Assembly (NCBI RefSeq): GCF_011174705.1 | Contig: NZ_JAANIJ010000001.1 | Location: 620,001 to 684,000 of the forward strand | DNA: 64,000 bases | Direction of reading: 5' to 3' | Origin: Tessaracoccus coleopterorum | Lineage (GTDB): Bacteria; Actinomycetota; Actinomycetes; Propionibacteriales; Propionibacteriaceae | Shown here: piece by piece, positions 1 through 10,036 of the stretch | Layout: each line of letters starts with the position of its first letter | Numbering within the stretch: position 1 is the first letter of the stretch | Made by a program: the position numbers and the translations under genes | Notes under the pieces: model-generated | Database searches by the model: none | The model's input: only the letters and a program-made list of their open reading frames with translations | What the model was told of the DNA's origin: nothing

Positions 1-697
1 TGCTGCGGCTCCCGGAGACCCGACGCTGGTGGTTGCCGGCCGCACCGACGCGGGCGTGCACGCGCGGGCTCAGGTGTGCCACGTCGACCTGGACGTCGAC
101 GCCGATCCATCGTCCGACCTCGAGCGGCGGCTGCGCCGGGTGTTGCCCCACGACGTCGCCGTCCGCGGGGTCGGCCTCGCCCCGAAGGGTTCGATGCCCG
201 CTTCTCCGCCACCTGGCGGCGCTACTGCTACCGGCTGATCGAGGAGGGCGGCTTCCCCGATCCGCTGCTGCGCGGGCACATCGCGCGCCTACCGTTCCGG
301 CTCGACCCCGCCACCCTCAACGCCGCCACCGCCACCGTCACCGGGCTGCGCGACTTCGCGCCCTTCTGCAAGCCGCGCGACGGCGCCACCACGATCCGGG
401 AGCTGCGCGAGCTCGAGGCCGTGCGCCGACCCGACGGCGTCGTCGAGATCTGGCTGCAGGCCGACGCCTTCTGCCACTCGATGGTCCGTTCGCTGGTCGG
501 GCCCTCACCGCCGTCGGTGGGGGCGCCGCGACCTGGCGTGGCTGGAGTCCGTGGCAGCCAGCCCGACCCGTCACTCCGATGTCCTGGTGATGCCCGCCAA
601 CGGCCTGACCCTCGAGGCCGTCGGATACCCCGCAGACGATCTGCTCGCCGAGCGCGCCGGGCAGGCCCGCAACGTTCGAACCCTGGAGGACACGTGA
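1..697 (+). CDS. truA: tRNA pseudouridine(38-40) synthase TruA, 5' end outside the window
   Basis: Isomerises uridines 38-40 in the tRNA anticodon arm to pseudouridine. The catalytic motif GRTDAGVHA is visible near the left edge (its Asp is the nucleophile of the family), followed by WRRYCYRL and the conserved DFAPFCKP and FCHSMVRSLVG segments. The N-terminal few dozen residues lie beyond the edge. Two single-base frameshifts, near 190 and 495, split the reading frame. The C-terminus ends in LEDT and its TGA overlaps the GTG of the next gene, so the two are probably co-transcribed. In many actinobacteria truA follows rplQ; here rplQ is about 16 kb away on the other strand. Confidence 0.9.
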
Positions 698-1284
698 GTC
701 ACTACTTCGAGACCCCGACGATCCGCTCGTCACCGGCGAGTTCACGGCCACCATTTTCGGGCGGGAGCTGACGTTCACCACCGCCCCCGGGTGTTCTCCG
801 GTTCCCGCCTCGATCTGGGTACCTCGGTGCTGCTGCGCGAGATCGACCCCCGGTCGGCGGCCGCGTGCTGGATCTCGGCTGCGGGGTCGGCACGATCGCC
901 GTCGGGTTGGCGCTCGCGTCGCCCGAGGTGTGCGTCGACGCCGTCGACGTCAACGAGCGCGCCGTGCAGCTGACGAACCTGAACGCGGCCCGGCATGCCG
1001 TCGCCGACCGGGTCCACGCGCTGACGCCCGACGCGGTGCCCACCGACCGGCGCTACGACGAGATCTGGTCGAACCCACCGATCCGCATCGGCAAGGACGC
1101 GCTGCACGAACTCCTGCTCACGTGGCTGGCGCGGCTGAACCCCGGCGGCTGCGCGTACCTGGTGGTCGGAAGGAACCTGGGTGGCGACTCGCTGCAGCGG
1201 TGGCTGACCGATCAGGGCCATCCCACCGAGCGGTTGGCCTCGGCGAAGGGTTTCCGGGTCCTGCGGGCCAACAAGCTGAAGTAG
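694..1284 (+). CDS. RsmC-like class I SAM-dependent methyltransferase
   Basis: Predicted small-domain methyltransferase (MTS/RsmC type), a family that methylates guanine N2 in 16S rRNA. Motif I reads VLDLGCGVGTIAVGLA and the target-binding motif is SNPPIRIG, typical of exocyclic-amino methyltransferases. The C-terminus is RVLRANKLK. The GTG start overlaps the truA stop (GTGA). Three frameshifts (about 708, 788 and 850) interrupt the first third and are best read as sequencing errors. It is roughly 196 residues once repaired, so it has only the catalytic half of full RsmC. The exact rRNA target cannot be read from sequence. Confidence 0.8.
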
Positions 1285-1406
1285 TCGCCACTCCGCCAAG
1301 ACCGGTCCGGTGTCTCCTCCGGCCCGGACGCGACCGTCACTCCGGTCACCCTGCGCGACGGTTCCCCGCGCCACTTCCCACGGCACGCGACGACCCCGCG
1401 AACAAG

Positions 1407-1437
1407 TTGAAGCAGTAACTATTTTGGGGCCTAGGAT
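1407..1437 (+). promoter_or_regulatory. Probable sodA promoter
   Basis: TTGAAG (1407-1412) and TAGGAT (1432-1437) are separated by 19 bp, about 50 bp upstream of the sodA start. The rest of 1285-1406 shows no gene. Confidence 0.45.
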
Positions 1438-1488
1438 GGATGGGTCCGTGCGCCACGACCGGCGCGAGCCCATCAGAAGGAGTCAGCC

Positions 1489-2100
1489 ATGACCTACACC
1501 CTCCCGGATCTCCCCTACGACTACAGCGCGCTCGCTCCCCACATCGCTCCCGAGATCATGGAGCTGCATCACAGCAAGCACCACGCCGCCTACGTCGCCG
1601 GCGCCAACGCCGCGCTGGAGCAGCTGGCGGAGGCCCGCGAGTCGGGCAACCTCGGCGCAGTCAACAAGCTGGAGAAGGATCTGGCCTTCCACCTCGGCGG
1701 CCATATCAACCACTCCGTGTTCTGGAAGAACATGTCGCCCGACGGCGGCGGCGAGCCCACCGGTGACGTCGCCGAGGCCATCGGCGAGTTCTTCGGCTCC
1801 TTCGACGGTTTCAAGAAGCAGTTCAACGCCGTCGCCAACGGCATCCAGGGCTCCGGCTGGTCCATGCTCGTCTGGGACACGCTGGGCCAGCGCCTGAACA
1901 TCAACCAGCTGTTCGACCAGCAGGGCAACCTTCCCGTCGGTCAGCTGCCCATCCTGCAGCTCGACATGTGGGAGCACGCCTTCTACCTGCAGTACAAGAA
2001 CGTGAAGGGCGACTACGTCAACGCTTGGTGGAACGTCGTCAACTGGGACGATGTCGCCGCGCGCCTCGCCGCTGCGAAGGCCTCCGGCCTGAGCTACTGA
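1489..2100 (+). CDS. sodA: Superoxide dismutase (Fe/Mn family)
   Basis: Cytoplasmic enzyme that dismutes superoxide to O2 and H2O2. At 203 residues it has the usual length and is intact. Metal ligands can be placed: His27 in [10 protein letters not shown], the His of NHSVFW, and the Asp and His of [10 protein letters not shown]. The family signature DMWEHAFY is complete. AGAAGGAG sits just upstream of the ATG. It appears monocistronic, with a promoter-like pair upstream and a strong hairpin 13 bp after the stop. Whether it uses Mn, Fe or either cannot be decided; propionibacterial enzymes are known to be cambialistic. Confidence 0.96.
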   Translation: MTYTLPDLPYDYSALAPHIAPEIMELHHSKHHAAYVAGANAALEQLAEARESGNLGAVNKLEKDLAFHLGGHINHSVFWKNMSPDGGGEPTGDVAEAIGEFFGSFDGFKKQFNAVANGIQGSGWSMLVWDTLGQRLNINQLFDQQGNLPVGQLPILQLDMWEHAFYLQYKNVKGDYVNAWWNVVNWDDVAARLAAAKASGLSY

Positions 2101-2113
2101 GCCGACCGATTGC

Positions 2114-2144
2114 GCGGGGCTCCCGGGAATTCCCGGGGCCCCGC
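2114..2144 (+). terminator. sodA terminator hairpin
   Basis: A GC-rich inverted repeat (GCGGGGCTCCCGGG pairing with CCCGGGGCCCCGC, one unpaired base, AATT loop) starts 13 bp after the sodA stop. It abuts the breakpoint of the truncated acyltransferase copy on the other strand. Confidence 0.75.
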
Positions 2145-2146
2145 TT

Positions 2147-2519
2147 CATGAAGTGCCAGTTGCCGAGGTAGATGGCGGTCCATGCCACGTCAGAGGCGGC
2201 GGCCGTGCGGCGGAACAGCGGCATGAAGACGGTGGCGTAGATCGGCACGCCGAGCAGCACGAGGGTCGCGGCAGGCAGCAGCCACTTGAAACTGCGCTGC
2301 CAGAACCGGGCGAACCGGGGCCTGCCGAGGCGTTGCGTGTCGCGCAGCAGGCCGGCGGTGACGAGGTAGCCCGAGAGGACGAGGAAGACGTCCACGCCCG
2401 CGAACCCGAGGCCGGTGTAGGGACGCTCAGGTGGAACGCGATGACCAGCCCGACGGCGATGGTGCGGAGCCCGTCGAGGTGGGCACCTGGCTGGGGGCTG
2501 CGGCACGCTGTGAGTCCAT
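2147..2519 (-). pseudogene. Truncated acyltransferase-3 (OafA-like) copy, N-terminal part only
   Basis: Encodes about 120 N-terminal residues of a membrane acyltransferase: a DGLRT-type start, FAGVDVFLVLSGYL, LRDTQRLGRPRF, then WTAIYLGNWHFM. It closely resembles the first 120 residues of the full-length gene just upstream (FAGVDIFFVLSGYL, WTALYLGNWHFM). Similarity stops exactly after HFM, where the sequence turns into the sodA terminator; read-through continues antisense into sodA. The catalytic and later membrane segments are missing. The ATG at 2519 is 23 bp from the end of the full-length copy, so this is the remnant of a tandem duplication. A frameshift also lies near 2435. Confidence 0.75.
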
Positions 2520-2541
2520 CCTCCGTGCGGTGGATCCCCCG

Positions 2542-4450
2542 TCAACGGTCTGCGGCGCGGAGGAGACCGCTGAGCACCCGCTGTGCCACCCGGTCGCCGT
2601 AGACGCGGATGTCGACGTGCGTCCCGTCCCAGCGGTAGGGACCGTCGACATCCACGTCGTTGCAGGCCGCCGGCCTGCCCGGCACGGTCGGTTCGGGGTC
2701 GAGGCACAGCAGTGGATCCATGTCGAGGGTCCGGACCCGGTCATCCTGCTCGGCGAGCCGGGTCACGATCTCGTTGCGGCGCCGCCGGTACTCGTCATGG
2801 TCCAACATCTGAGCGTGGATCTTGTAACAGTGCTCGGGCGTGCAGCGATCCACCAGGACTGATCCCGGGCGCTCGGTGAGCCCGATGACCAGGTGCGCCC
2901 CGCCGGCGGTCAGCCGGCCGACGGTGGAGGCCAGCTCCCGTTCGTAGACCTGCCAGAACTCGTCGGCATCGGGCCCGACCAGCCGCCCGTCGACCCAGCG
3001 CTGCTGCGTCTCGTAGCGGGACCACCAGAAGACGGTCTCGGGCTGGAACAGGTCGATCCGCTCCTGTTGGGTGGCTGCGAGGCTGCGACAGTCGCCGGGT
3101 CCCTCGTGGTCGGGGTTTCGGGGTCCTGCATCTCGATGGCAAGCGGTGGGCATCCGCCCGTGCGACGTGATCGATGGCCACGTCCTGCTGCCTGGCCGCC
3201 CGGTCGAGGGGCTCCATCAGTCCGAGGGCACCGAGTCCCCGACGACCAGGACGCGCCGGCCGTGGACCAGGGCGATGCTGTTGTGCAGCACGGCGGCCCA
3301 GGAGACGAAGAAGACCATGACCGCCAGCACCGCCGCGGCCACCCGGCGCGGGGTGAACCACGCGCTGAGGCCGCCCGAACGGATGGGCTGCTCGATCAGG
3401 TGGTAGCTGAGGATCGAACAGGCGAGCATGCCGATCAGTACGCCCACGGCCCGCACCGGGCGGAAGTCGTCATGGTGCGCGACGCCGAGCCAGACGGCCC
3501 ACGGCCAATGCCACAGATAGAGGCCGTAGGAGATCCGGCCGAGGTAAGGCAGTGGCCCCCAGGCCAGGACTCCGCCGAGCAGGGCACCCGGGCTGGTTAC
3601 CAGGACGCCGATCAGCAGGGCGGTGCCGATGCTGAGCAGCAGGGCACCTCCGAGGAAGTAGAACCGGCTCGGCCCCCGATCAGCGGCAGCATCCCGATGA
3701 CCAGTACCGCGCCCAGCACGCTGAGGATGCGCTGGTGACGCGAGAACCAGCCCCGCGCCCGGGGCCGGTCAGGATGATGGCCAGCAGCGCCCCAGGAGAG
3801 GTTCGAAGGCCTTTGAGTCGGTGCCGAGGTAGGCGCGGTCGGTCGCTTCCGGGCGGTAGAGGATCACAAGCAGGCAGAGCGAGACGATGACGCAGGCGAC
3901 CACCACGGCGCCGAGCAGCCGCCGGAACCCCAGCCGCCCGCAAACCTTCGCCCGGCGACCCAGGCCACTCCGCCCAGCAGCAGGGGCCACACGAGATAGA
4001 ACTGCTCCTCCACCGCCAGCGACCACATGTGGAGCAGAGAGGAAGGCACGCCGTCAGAGTTGAAGTAACTGTCCGCCCCCATGAAATGCCAGTTGCCGAG
4101 GTAGAGGGCCGTCCACATCACGTCCTCCGCTGCGGCCGTGCGGCGGAAAAGGGCAGCACCGTCGAGTCATAGATCAGCACCACGAGCAGGACCACCGAGG
4201 CTGCCGGCAGCAACCGCCTGAACCGCCGCTGCCAGAACAACGTGAACCGGGGCCGCCCGTGGGTGTCGACGTCACGCAGAAGGCCGGCGGTGATGAGGTA
4301 GCCGGACAGCACGAAGAATATGTCGACCCCGGCGAACCCCGGTGCAAGGTACGGGACGCTCAGGTGGAACGCGACGACCAGACCCACCGCGAAGGTGCGC
4401 ACACCGTCGAGGCTCGGGACAAAACTGGTGGGGTTGGCGCTGGATTCCAT
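2542..4450 (-). CDS. Membrane acyltransferase with C-terminal SGNH domain (OafA type)
   Basis: Predicted to O-acylate a cell-envelope glycan or glycolipid. The N-terminal acyltransferase-3 domain starts MESSANPTSFVPSLDGVRT and includes FAGVDIFFVLSGYLITAG and LLHMWSLAVEEQFYLVWPL, the family hallmark (MWSLAVEEQFY). A run of membrane helices follows, ending with SYHLIEQPIR. The SGNH-type domain begins VLVVGDSV and its last block is YRWDGTHVD, holding the Asp/His pair. The reconstructed length of about 635 residues matches OafA-SGNH fusions. At least five frameshifts interrupt it. It is third in an operon after the GT4 and transglutaminase-like genes (26 bp gap). The acceptor is unknown. Confidence 0.82.
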
Positions 4451-4476
4451 CCGGGCAGACTTTACCGCCGGCCCGG

Positions 4477-5098
4477 TCAGGCGGCCCCGGCGGCGGGGTT
4501 GACCCGCTCGTGGTAGACCCACCCTGCCACCGGGCGGCGACCCAGCCAGGCCCGCCAGGCCTCGACGACGACGAAGGGAACCAGCGCGGCCCCCACCGCC
4601 CACCGGGTGACGGCGCGCAACGGTAGCTCGGCGGTGACCGGCACGAAGGGCGGCGCGCCAGCGCGGCTGCCGAGGGAGGAGGCACAGGCGTCGAGCCAAC
4701 GCCCGCCGAGGCTGACCTTCACCCAGCTGTGCCCGCTCAGCCACCACGGGAACCCGAAGCCGCGGACGCGGGCCGCATGCACCAGCCGGACCTCGAAGCC
4801 GAGCGCGGCCAGCACCTCGGCGAGCACGGTGTTGTACTGGTGCGACCAGCCGTGGTGGGCGCGCAGCGACGCGTGCGGCGTCCAGGCCAGGTGCCACAGT
4901 GAGTGGTAGGGGTAGGCGGCCGCGACGGTGCGCACGGCCTCGTCGGCCAGTTCCCGGCCGGTGGCCCCGTGGCCCGGCAGGCCTCGGCCAGCCCGCGACG
5001 GTGTCGGGCCCGGCAAGGCGAACGGCCCCCGGCCGCTTCACCCACAGCGGCAGCAGCGCCGCGGCCCCGAGCAGGGAGGTGAACAGGAGTCGCTTCAT
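4477..5098 (-). CDS. Transglutaminase-like membrane-associated protein, catalytic Cys apparently replaced
   Basis: About 205 residues after repairing a frameshift near 4990. The N-terminus MKRLLFTSLLGAAALLPLW is a signal or anchor helix and a second hydrophobic stretch lies near the C-terminus. The middle fits the transglutaminase-like core: HQYNTVLAEVLAALGFEVR, then GHSWVKVSLGGRWLDACASS, giving the His and Asp of the triad. Where family members carry the catalytic Cys I read Ser (GWSHQYN), so it may be inactive or use Ser. Its ATG overlaps the stop of the GT4 gene (ATGA). It is probably an envelope protein acting with its two neighbours. Assignment rests on motif shape only. Confidence 0.5.
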
Positions 5099-6240
5099 CG
5101 GGCAACCTTCCGTGGGTGGCGGACGAATCCGTTCAGCGACCGGTAGGGCACCTCGTCGGCGAGGCGTTCATGCAGCGCCAGCATCTGGTCGACGGTGCGG
5201 CGCCACGGGTACTGCTCGGCGCGCCGTCTGGCGGCGACACGTTGGTCGGGTCCGAGCCGAGGGATCAACGCCTCGACGGCGTCGGCCAGGGCGGCCGGGT
5301 TCGGATCCCCCGCGGCCCCCGCGCTCGCATCAACCAGTTCATGGGCGCCGCCCCGGTTGGACGTCACCACGGGCGTACCGCAGGCGAGCGCCTCGAGCAC
5401 GGCGAGCCCGAAGGTCTCCGCGGGGCAGACCGACAAGGAGATGTCGGCCGCGGCTATCCCGGCGGCGACCTGCTCGCGGCCCGCGACGAAGCCTTGGAAG
5501 AACACGGGCGCGTCACCGGCGATGGCCTGGAGTTCGGCCTTGTCCGGGCCGGTGCCGTACAGGTCGAGCCGCACCCTGTGGCCGCGACGGTGCAGTTCGA
5601 CGACTGTCGCGACGGCCAGCTGCGGGCTCTTCTCGTGGGAGAGCCGTCCGACGTAGCAGAACTTGAGGACCCCGTCGTCGACCGGTGCGCCCGCGTCGGG
5701 ATGGAAGGTTGTGAGGTCCACGCCGAGCGGCACGAGGTTGAGGGAGGCACCTGTGTCGGCGAACTCGTCGGCCGCGTACCTGCTCGTCACCACCACCGAG
5801 TCGAAGCTCTTGGAGAGGCGCCGGTTGAGCGCGCCCACGGCGGTCTCGACACCGAACGAGCGGCGGGCCCACATGGCGAGCATGTCGGAGAGCCGTTCGT
5901 GGCTGAACAGCACCGATCCGACGCTGCGCTTCTTCGCCCACCGCGCCGCGGGCGACAGGGTCCACTTGTCGGAGACCTCAATGTTGGTGGGGCGGAAACG
6001 GTCGAGCACGTCGAGGACGCGCCACGGTTGGAAGATCATCCGGTACTGCTCGCTGACCTTCGGTGCCCTCACGGAGACGAGGATGCCTGCCTCCGTCTCG
6101 GTCACCTCGTCCCTGGCGCCGGGCGACACGAAGATCCTGGTGTGGCCCGCATCGACGTAGCCCCGGCCGAGGGTCTCGATGACCACCTTCATCCCGCCCG
6201 AGGTGGGGCCGACGAAGTTGGCCAGTTGGGCGATGCGCAT
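5095..6240 (-). CDS. Glycosyltransferase family 4 (GT-B fold)
   Basis: A 381-residue retaining glycosyltransferase, uninterrupted. The N-terminal Rossmann half starts MRIAQLANFVGPTSGGMK, a glycine-rich acceptor-side loop typical of GT4. The C-terminal nucleotide-sugar half has KFCYVGRLSHEKSPQ, LDLYGTGPD and the EX7E signature in PAETFGLAVLEALACGTPVV. The start at 6240 was chosen over in-frame upstream starts because homologues begin at MRIA and the upstream residues fall in the yjfF terminator hairpin. It is first gene of the envelope operon and likely transfers a hexose, such as mannose, to a lipid or glycan acceptor; donor and acceptor are inferred only. Confidence 0.85.
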   Translation of the reverse strand: MRIAQLANFVGPTSGGMKVVIETLGRGYVDAGHTRIFVSPGARDEVTETEAGILVSVRAPKVSEQYRMIFQPWRVLDVLDRFRPTNIEVSDKWTLSPAARWAKKRSVGSVLFSHERLSDMLAMWARRSFGVETAVGALNRRLSKSFDSVVVTSRYAADEFADTGASLNLVPLGVDLTTFHPDAGAPVDDGVLKFCYVGRLSHEKSPQLAVATVVELHRRGHRVRLDLYGTGPDKAELQAIAGDAPVFFQGFVAGREQVAAGIAAADISLSVCPAETFGLAVLEALACGTPVVTSNRGGAHELVDASAGAAGDPNPAALADAVEALIPRLGPDQRVAARRRAEQYPWRRTVDQMLALHERLADEVPYRSLNGFVRHPRKVAR

Positions 6241-6268
6241 GGCCCTATTCAACCAGAGCACAGAAAGG

Positions 6269-6303
6269 GTGCCGGGGTGGAGCCGCCCGCTCCACCCCGG
6301 CAC
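6269..6303 (-). terminator. Terminator after the Ytf-type transporter operon
   Basis: A perfect 15-bp inverted repeat (GTGCCGGGGTGGAGC with GCTCCACCCCGGCAC, 5-nt loop) lies 17 bp downstream of the yjfF stop. It insulates the GT4 operon that follows on the same strand. Confidence 0.8.
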
Positions 6304-6319
6304 GTCCGTGGGTATCCCG

Positions 6320-7339
6320 CTAGTCGCGCTGTTTCGCGAGCACAGCCCGCTGCAGCAGCACGAAGGCGAGCAGGATCGCGCCGGTGATGATCGTGGTCGC
6401 CTCGGGCGGCACGCTGCCGTCGCGGGTGATCAGCACGTTCATCAGGCCGAGCACGAGGGCTCCGATCACGGAGCCGAGCACGTAGCCGACGCCGCCGGTC
6501 AGGAGGGTGCCGCCGATGACGGTGGCCGCGATCGCGTCGAGCTCCCAGCCGATGCCGGTGATGTTCTGCGCAATGCCGAGGCGGGCCGTGTAGACCACGC
6601 TCGCGACGCCCGCGAGGAGGCCGCTGATCACGTAGACCCACATCTTGGTGGCGTGCACGGGCAGGCCCATCAGGGCGGCCGACGGCTCCGAGCCGCCGAT
6701 CGCGTAGACGGTGCGGCCGGTGCGGGTGCGGTGCAGGACGAACCAGGCCACCGCGACCACGACGACGGCGATGATGACGCCGGGCGTGATCACCAGGTCG
6801 TTGACCTTCGGCCCGTCGACGAGCTTGAACTGGGTGGCGAGCACCCGGATCGGGGAATCATCGGCGAGCCGCTCAGGCACGGTGCTGAGCATGGAGGCCA
6901 GGCCGCGCGCCAGGAACATCATCGACAGGGTCGCGATGAAGGGCTGCACGTTGAAGTACTGGATCAGTACGCCTGAGACCAGGCCGAATGCGCCACCGAT
7001 GAGAATCATCAGCACCACCACGAGCCAGGCGTTCCAGCCCGAGTTGATCAGCAACACACCCGCCACCGAGGTGAAGGCGATGACGGCTCCGACCGAGAGG
7101 TCGATGCCTCCGGTCAGGATCACGAACGTGAGGCCGACGGCGAGGATGATCAGGTGCGAGTTGTTGATGAGCAGGTTGGAGACGGTGTTCATCTGGACGA
7201 TGCGCCCGTAGGCGACCTCGCCGTAGATCACCATGCCGATGAAGATGACGACGGCGGCGAGGGTGGGTAGTACGTCGAGCCGGAGCTTCATGCGGTCCAG
7301 GAACGAGGGCTTCATCTGTTCTGCGGTCGCGAGGCTCAT
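6320..7339 (-). CDS. yjfF: Sugar ABC transporter permease, YjfF-like
   Basis: Inner-membrane permease of a CUT2 (ribose/galactofuranose type) importer, 339 residues, intact. Around ten hydrophobic segments are visible, with the CUT2 permease signatures ILTGGIDLSVGAV and NVQPFIATLSMMFLARG, and AATVIGGTLLTGGVGYVLGS near the C-terminus. Its ATG overlaps the stop of the ytfT-like gene (ATGA), so they are translationally coupled. It is last gene of the operon binding protein, ATPase, permease, permease, the same order as E. coli ytfQRT-yjfF, which imports galactofuranose. The substrate here is inferred from that resemblance and not proven. Confidence 0.86.
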   Translation of the reverse strand: MSLATAEQMKPSFLDRMKLRLDVLPTLAAVVIFIGMVIYGEVAYGRIVQMNTVSNLLINNSHLIILAVGLTFVILTGGIDLSVGAVIAFTSVAGVLLINSGWNAWLVVVLMILIGGAFGLVSGVLIQYFNVQPFIATLSMMFLARGLASMLSTVPERLADDSPIRVLATQFKLVDGPKVNDLVITPGVIIAVVVVAVAWFVLHRTRTGRTVYAIGGSEPSAALMGLPVHATKMWVYVISGLLAGVASVVYTARLGIAQNITGIGWELDAIAATVIGGTLLTGGVGYVLGSVIGALVLGLMNVLITRDGSVPPEATTIITGAILLAFVLLQRAVLAKQRD

Positions 7340-8391
7340 GCTGCCACCTCTTCCTTCTTCTCCTGCGCGACCGGGGTCGCCTTCCTGCGCTTGAACGCCT
7401 CGCGGATCCGGTCCGACTGCAGCAGACACAGGATCACGATGACGATGGCCTTGAATGCGGGGTGGCGGAACTCGAGATGCCGAGGAACACGACCGTCTTG
7501 TCGAGCGTCGCGATCAGCAGTGCGCCGATCGTGGCGCCCGTGATGTTGAACTTGCCGCCTGCCAGCGACGTGCCGCCGATGACGACCGCCAGAATGGCGT
7601 CCATCTCGAGTTGGTCGCCCGTGCGGGAGATGTCGACCGTCATGACGCTCGCGGTGGCGAAGATGCCTGCGATGCCCGCCATCAGGCCGCTGATCGCGTA
7701 GACCGCCAGCAGCAGCCCACGCCGGTTGACGCCGGCCAGGCGCGCGGCCATCGGGTCCATGCCGATGGCCTCGATCATCAGGCCGAGCGCGCTGCGGCGC
7801 ACCAGCAGCCCCACGACGATCACGATCGCCAACGCGATGAGGAACACGACCGGCAGGCCTAACACGTAGCCGTTGGCGATCCAGCGGAACGTGCCGTTCG
7901 TGGCGGCGGTGTTCTGGCCGCTGGTGATGACCTTCGCGATGCCGCGGCCGGCCATCATCATGACGAGCGTCGAGATGAACGGCTGGAGCCCCACCACGGA
8001 GACGAGGAATCCGTTGAAGAGGCCGAGCACGATGCTGATGGCCAGCGCGAGGACGAGCGCGGTCATGGCGGCGCCGAAGGTGTCGGGCGCGGTGGAGAGG
8101 AACTGCATCGCCACGGCGCCTGCCACCACCATGACGGATCCGACCGACAGGTCGATGCCGCTTGTCGCGATCACGATGCACATGCCCACGGCGATCATCA
8201 TGATGGGGCAGCGGCCCGGAGGATGTCGATCACGTTGCCGACGAGGGCACCGTTGGTCGGGTTGTACGAGATGGCCAGGTAGGCCGGGTTCTTGATCGAG
8301 TTCACGATCAGCAGCAGGACGATCGCGACGATCCCCAGAAATACTGGCGGCGCACCAGATTGGCGAGCATGCCGCCACTGTTGACGCTCAT
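7336..8391 (-). CDS. ytfT: Sugar ABC transporter permease, YtfT-like
   Basis: Second CUT2 permease of the system, about 352 residues once three frameshifts (near 8335, 8209 and 7480) are repaired. It begins MSVNSGGMLANLVRRQYFWG, contains IVIATSGIDLSVGSVMV and GLQPFISTLVMMMAGRGIA, and ends with a charged tail (KKEEVAA). It pairs with the YjfF-like protein as a permease heterodimer. The start follows immediately after the ATPase stop with no gap. The frameshifts are in C or G runs. Confidence 0.84.
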
Positions 8392-9961
8392 TTACCTGAC
8401 CTCCTCAGCGGTGGCGTGCGCCGGAACCGGCTCGCCGTGGGCCTCGAGGCCCTCCCGCGCGATGATGTTGACGATGGATTCCGCCGTGACATCCGGGCCG
8501 TTGACCAGCTCGGCGATCTTGCGGTGATCCTTGAGTACCACGATCCGGTCGCAGAGGCGGACGACTTCCTCAAGCTCGGACGAGATGAACACGACGCTGA
8601 CCCCCGCGGCGGCGAGCTCGAGGACCCGCTCCTGGATCTCGGCCTTGGCGCCGATGTCGATGCCACGGGTCGGCTCGTCGAGGATCAGGATCTCCGGGCT
8701 GGTGGCGAGCCAGCGTCCGAGCAGCACCTTCTGCTGGTTGCCACCGGAGAGGTTGCGGATCGCCTTGTCGGGGTCCGCCGGGCGGACGTTGAGTTCGCTG
8801 ATGTACTTGCTGACGAGCTCATCGACCTCCTTGCGCGGGAGCGGACGGGCCCAGCCACGCTTCGCCTGGACGCCGAGGATGATGTTCTCACGGACGGTGA
8901 GGTCGCGGATGATGCCCTCGTCGCGGCGGTTCTCGCTGGAGAAGGCGATGCGGTGCTTCAGACCAGCGGCGGGCGTCTTCACGTCGACGGCCGCACCGGC
9001 GATCGCCACCTCACCGGTCTCGGGCCTGTCCGCGCCGTAGATCAGGCGTGCGAGCTCGGTGCGGCCGGAGCCGAGCAGGCCCGCGATGCCGACAACCTCG
9101 CCACGACGCAACTCGAGATCGACCGGTTCGATGGCGCCCTTGCGGCCGATGCCGGTGGCCCGGTAGATCACCTCGGCGTCGCCGTGGCGGCGGGCCTCGC
9201 GGCCGGAGTCAAGGCTCTGCAGCGAGGCGATGTCCTTGCCGATCATCTTGGCGATCAGGCTTGCCCGGTCGAGGTCGCGGGTGAGGTACTCGCCCACGAA
9301 GCCGCCGTTGCGCAGCACCGTGAGGCGGTCGCTGATCGCATACACCTGGTCCAGGAAGTGGGAGACGAAGAGGATGGCGACACCCTCGTCGCGGAGGCGT
9401 CGCATGACCGTGAAGAGCTGCTCAACCTCGGCCGAGTCGAGGCTCGAGGTGGGCTCATCCAGGATCAGGACCTTGGCGTTTGTGACCATGGAGCGGCTGA
9501 TGGCGACCAGTTGCTGCATCGCGAGCGAGAGCGACTTCAGCGGGCCTTCGGGTTCAGGTGCCCGAGGCCGAGCTTCCCTAGCGCCTCGCGGGCCTGCTCG
9601 TGGGTCGCCTTCCAGTTGATACCGATCGGCCCTTCACCTCGTGCCCGAGCATGACGTTCTCGCCGATGGTCAGGTTGGTGCAGAGGTTCACCTCCTGGTA
9701 GACCGTCGAGATGCCCGCGGCCTGCGCGTCGGCCGTGCCTCCGAGGTGGAGTTCCCGGCCGTTGATGAGGATCCGACCCTCATCGATCTTGTACACGCCC
9801 GTGAGCGCCTTGATCAGTGTCGATTTGCCGGCGCCATTCTCACCCATCAGGGTGTGAACCTCGCCCGGCAGAAGCCGGAAGTTCACGCCGTCGAGGGCCT
9901 TGACGCCGGGGAACGAGATCGAGATGTTCTCCATCTCGACCAGTGGTAGCGACTCCATCAT
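8392..9961 (-). CDS. ytfR: Sugar ABC transporter ATP-binding protein with two nucleotide-binding domains, YtfR-like
   Basis: Energises the importer. The first domain has Walker [17 protein letters not shown] and Walker [13 protein letters not shown]. The second has the degenerate Walker [14 protein letters not shown] normal in this family, signature LSGGNQQKV and Walker [13 protein letters not shown]. It starts at MMESLPLVEMENISISFPGVKALDGV, and either of the two adjacent ATGs may be used. At least one frameshift lies between 9530 and 9640, just before QQLVAISRSMV. It is separated from the upstream binding-protein gene by about 75 bp with a hairpin, a usual way to make more binding protein than ATPase. 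Confidence 0.88.
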
Positions 9962-9985
9962 CGCCGTCTCCCTAGCTGTGGTTGT

Positions 9986-10015
9986 GGTGGGTGGGCCGTC
10001 ACGGCCCCACCCACC
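9986..10015 (-). promoter_or_regulatory. Intercistronic hairpin between ytfQ-like and ytfR-like genes
   Basis: Near-perfect inverted repeat (GGTGGGTGGGCCGT against ACGGCCCCACCCACC, one extra C) in the 75-bp gap. It probably stabilises the upstream ytfQ-like message or partly terminates transcription. Confidence 0.55.
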
Positions 10016-10036
10016 GCGATCTGCGTTAGCTGCGGA

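Noticed and set aside
5116..6387. A 423-codon plus-strand frame
   Set aside because: Antisense to the intact GT4 gene, whose EX7E motif and overlaps with neighbours are convincing.
8416..9654. A 412-codon plus-strand frame
   Set aside because: Antisense shadow of the YtfR-like ATPase; no family motif and a biased composition.
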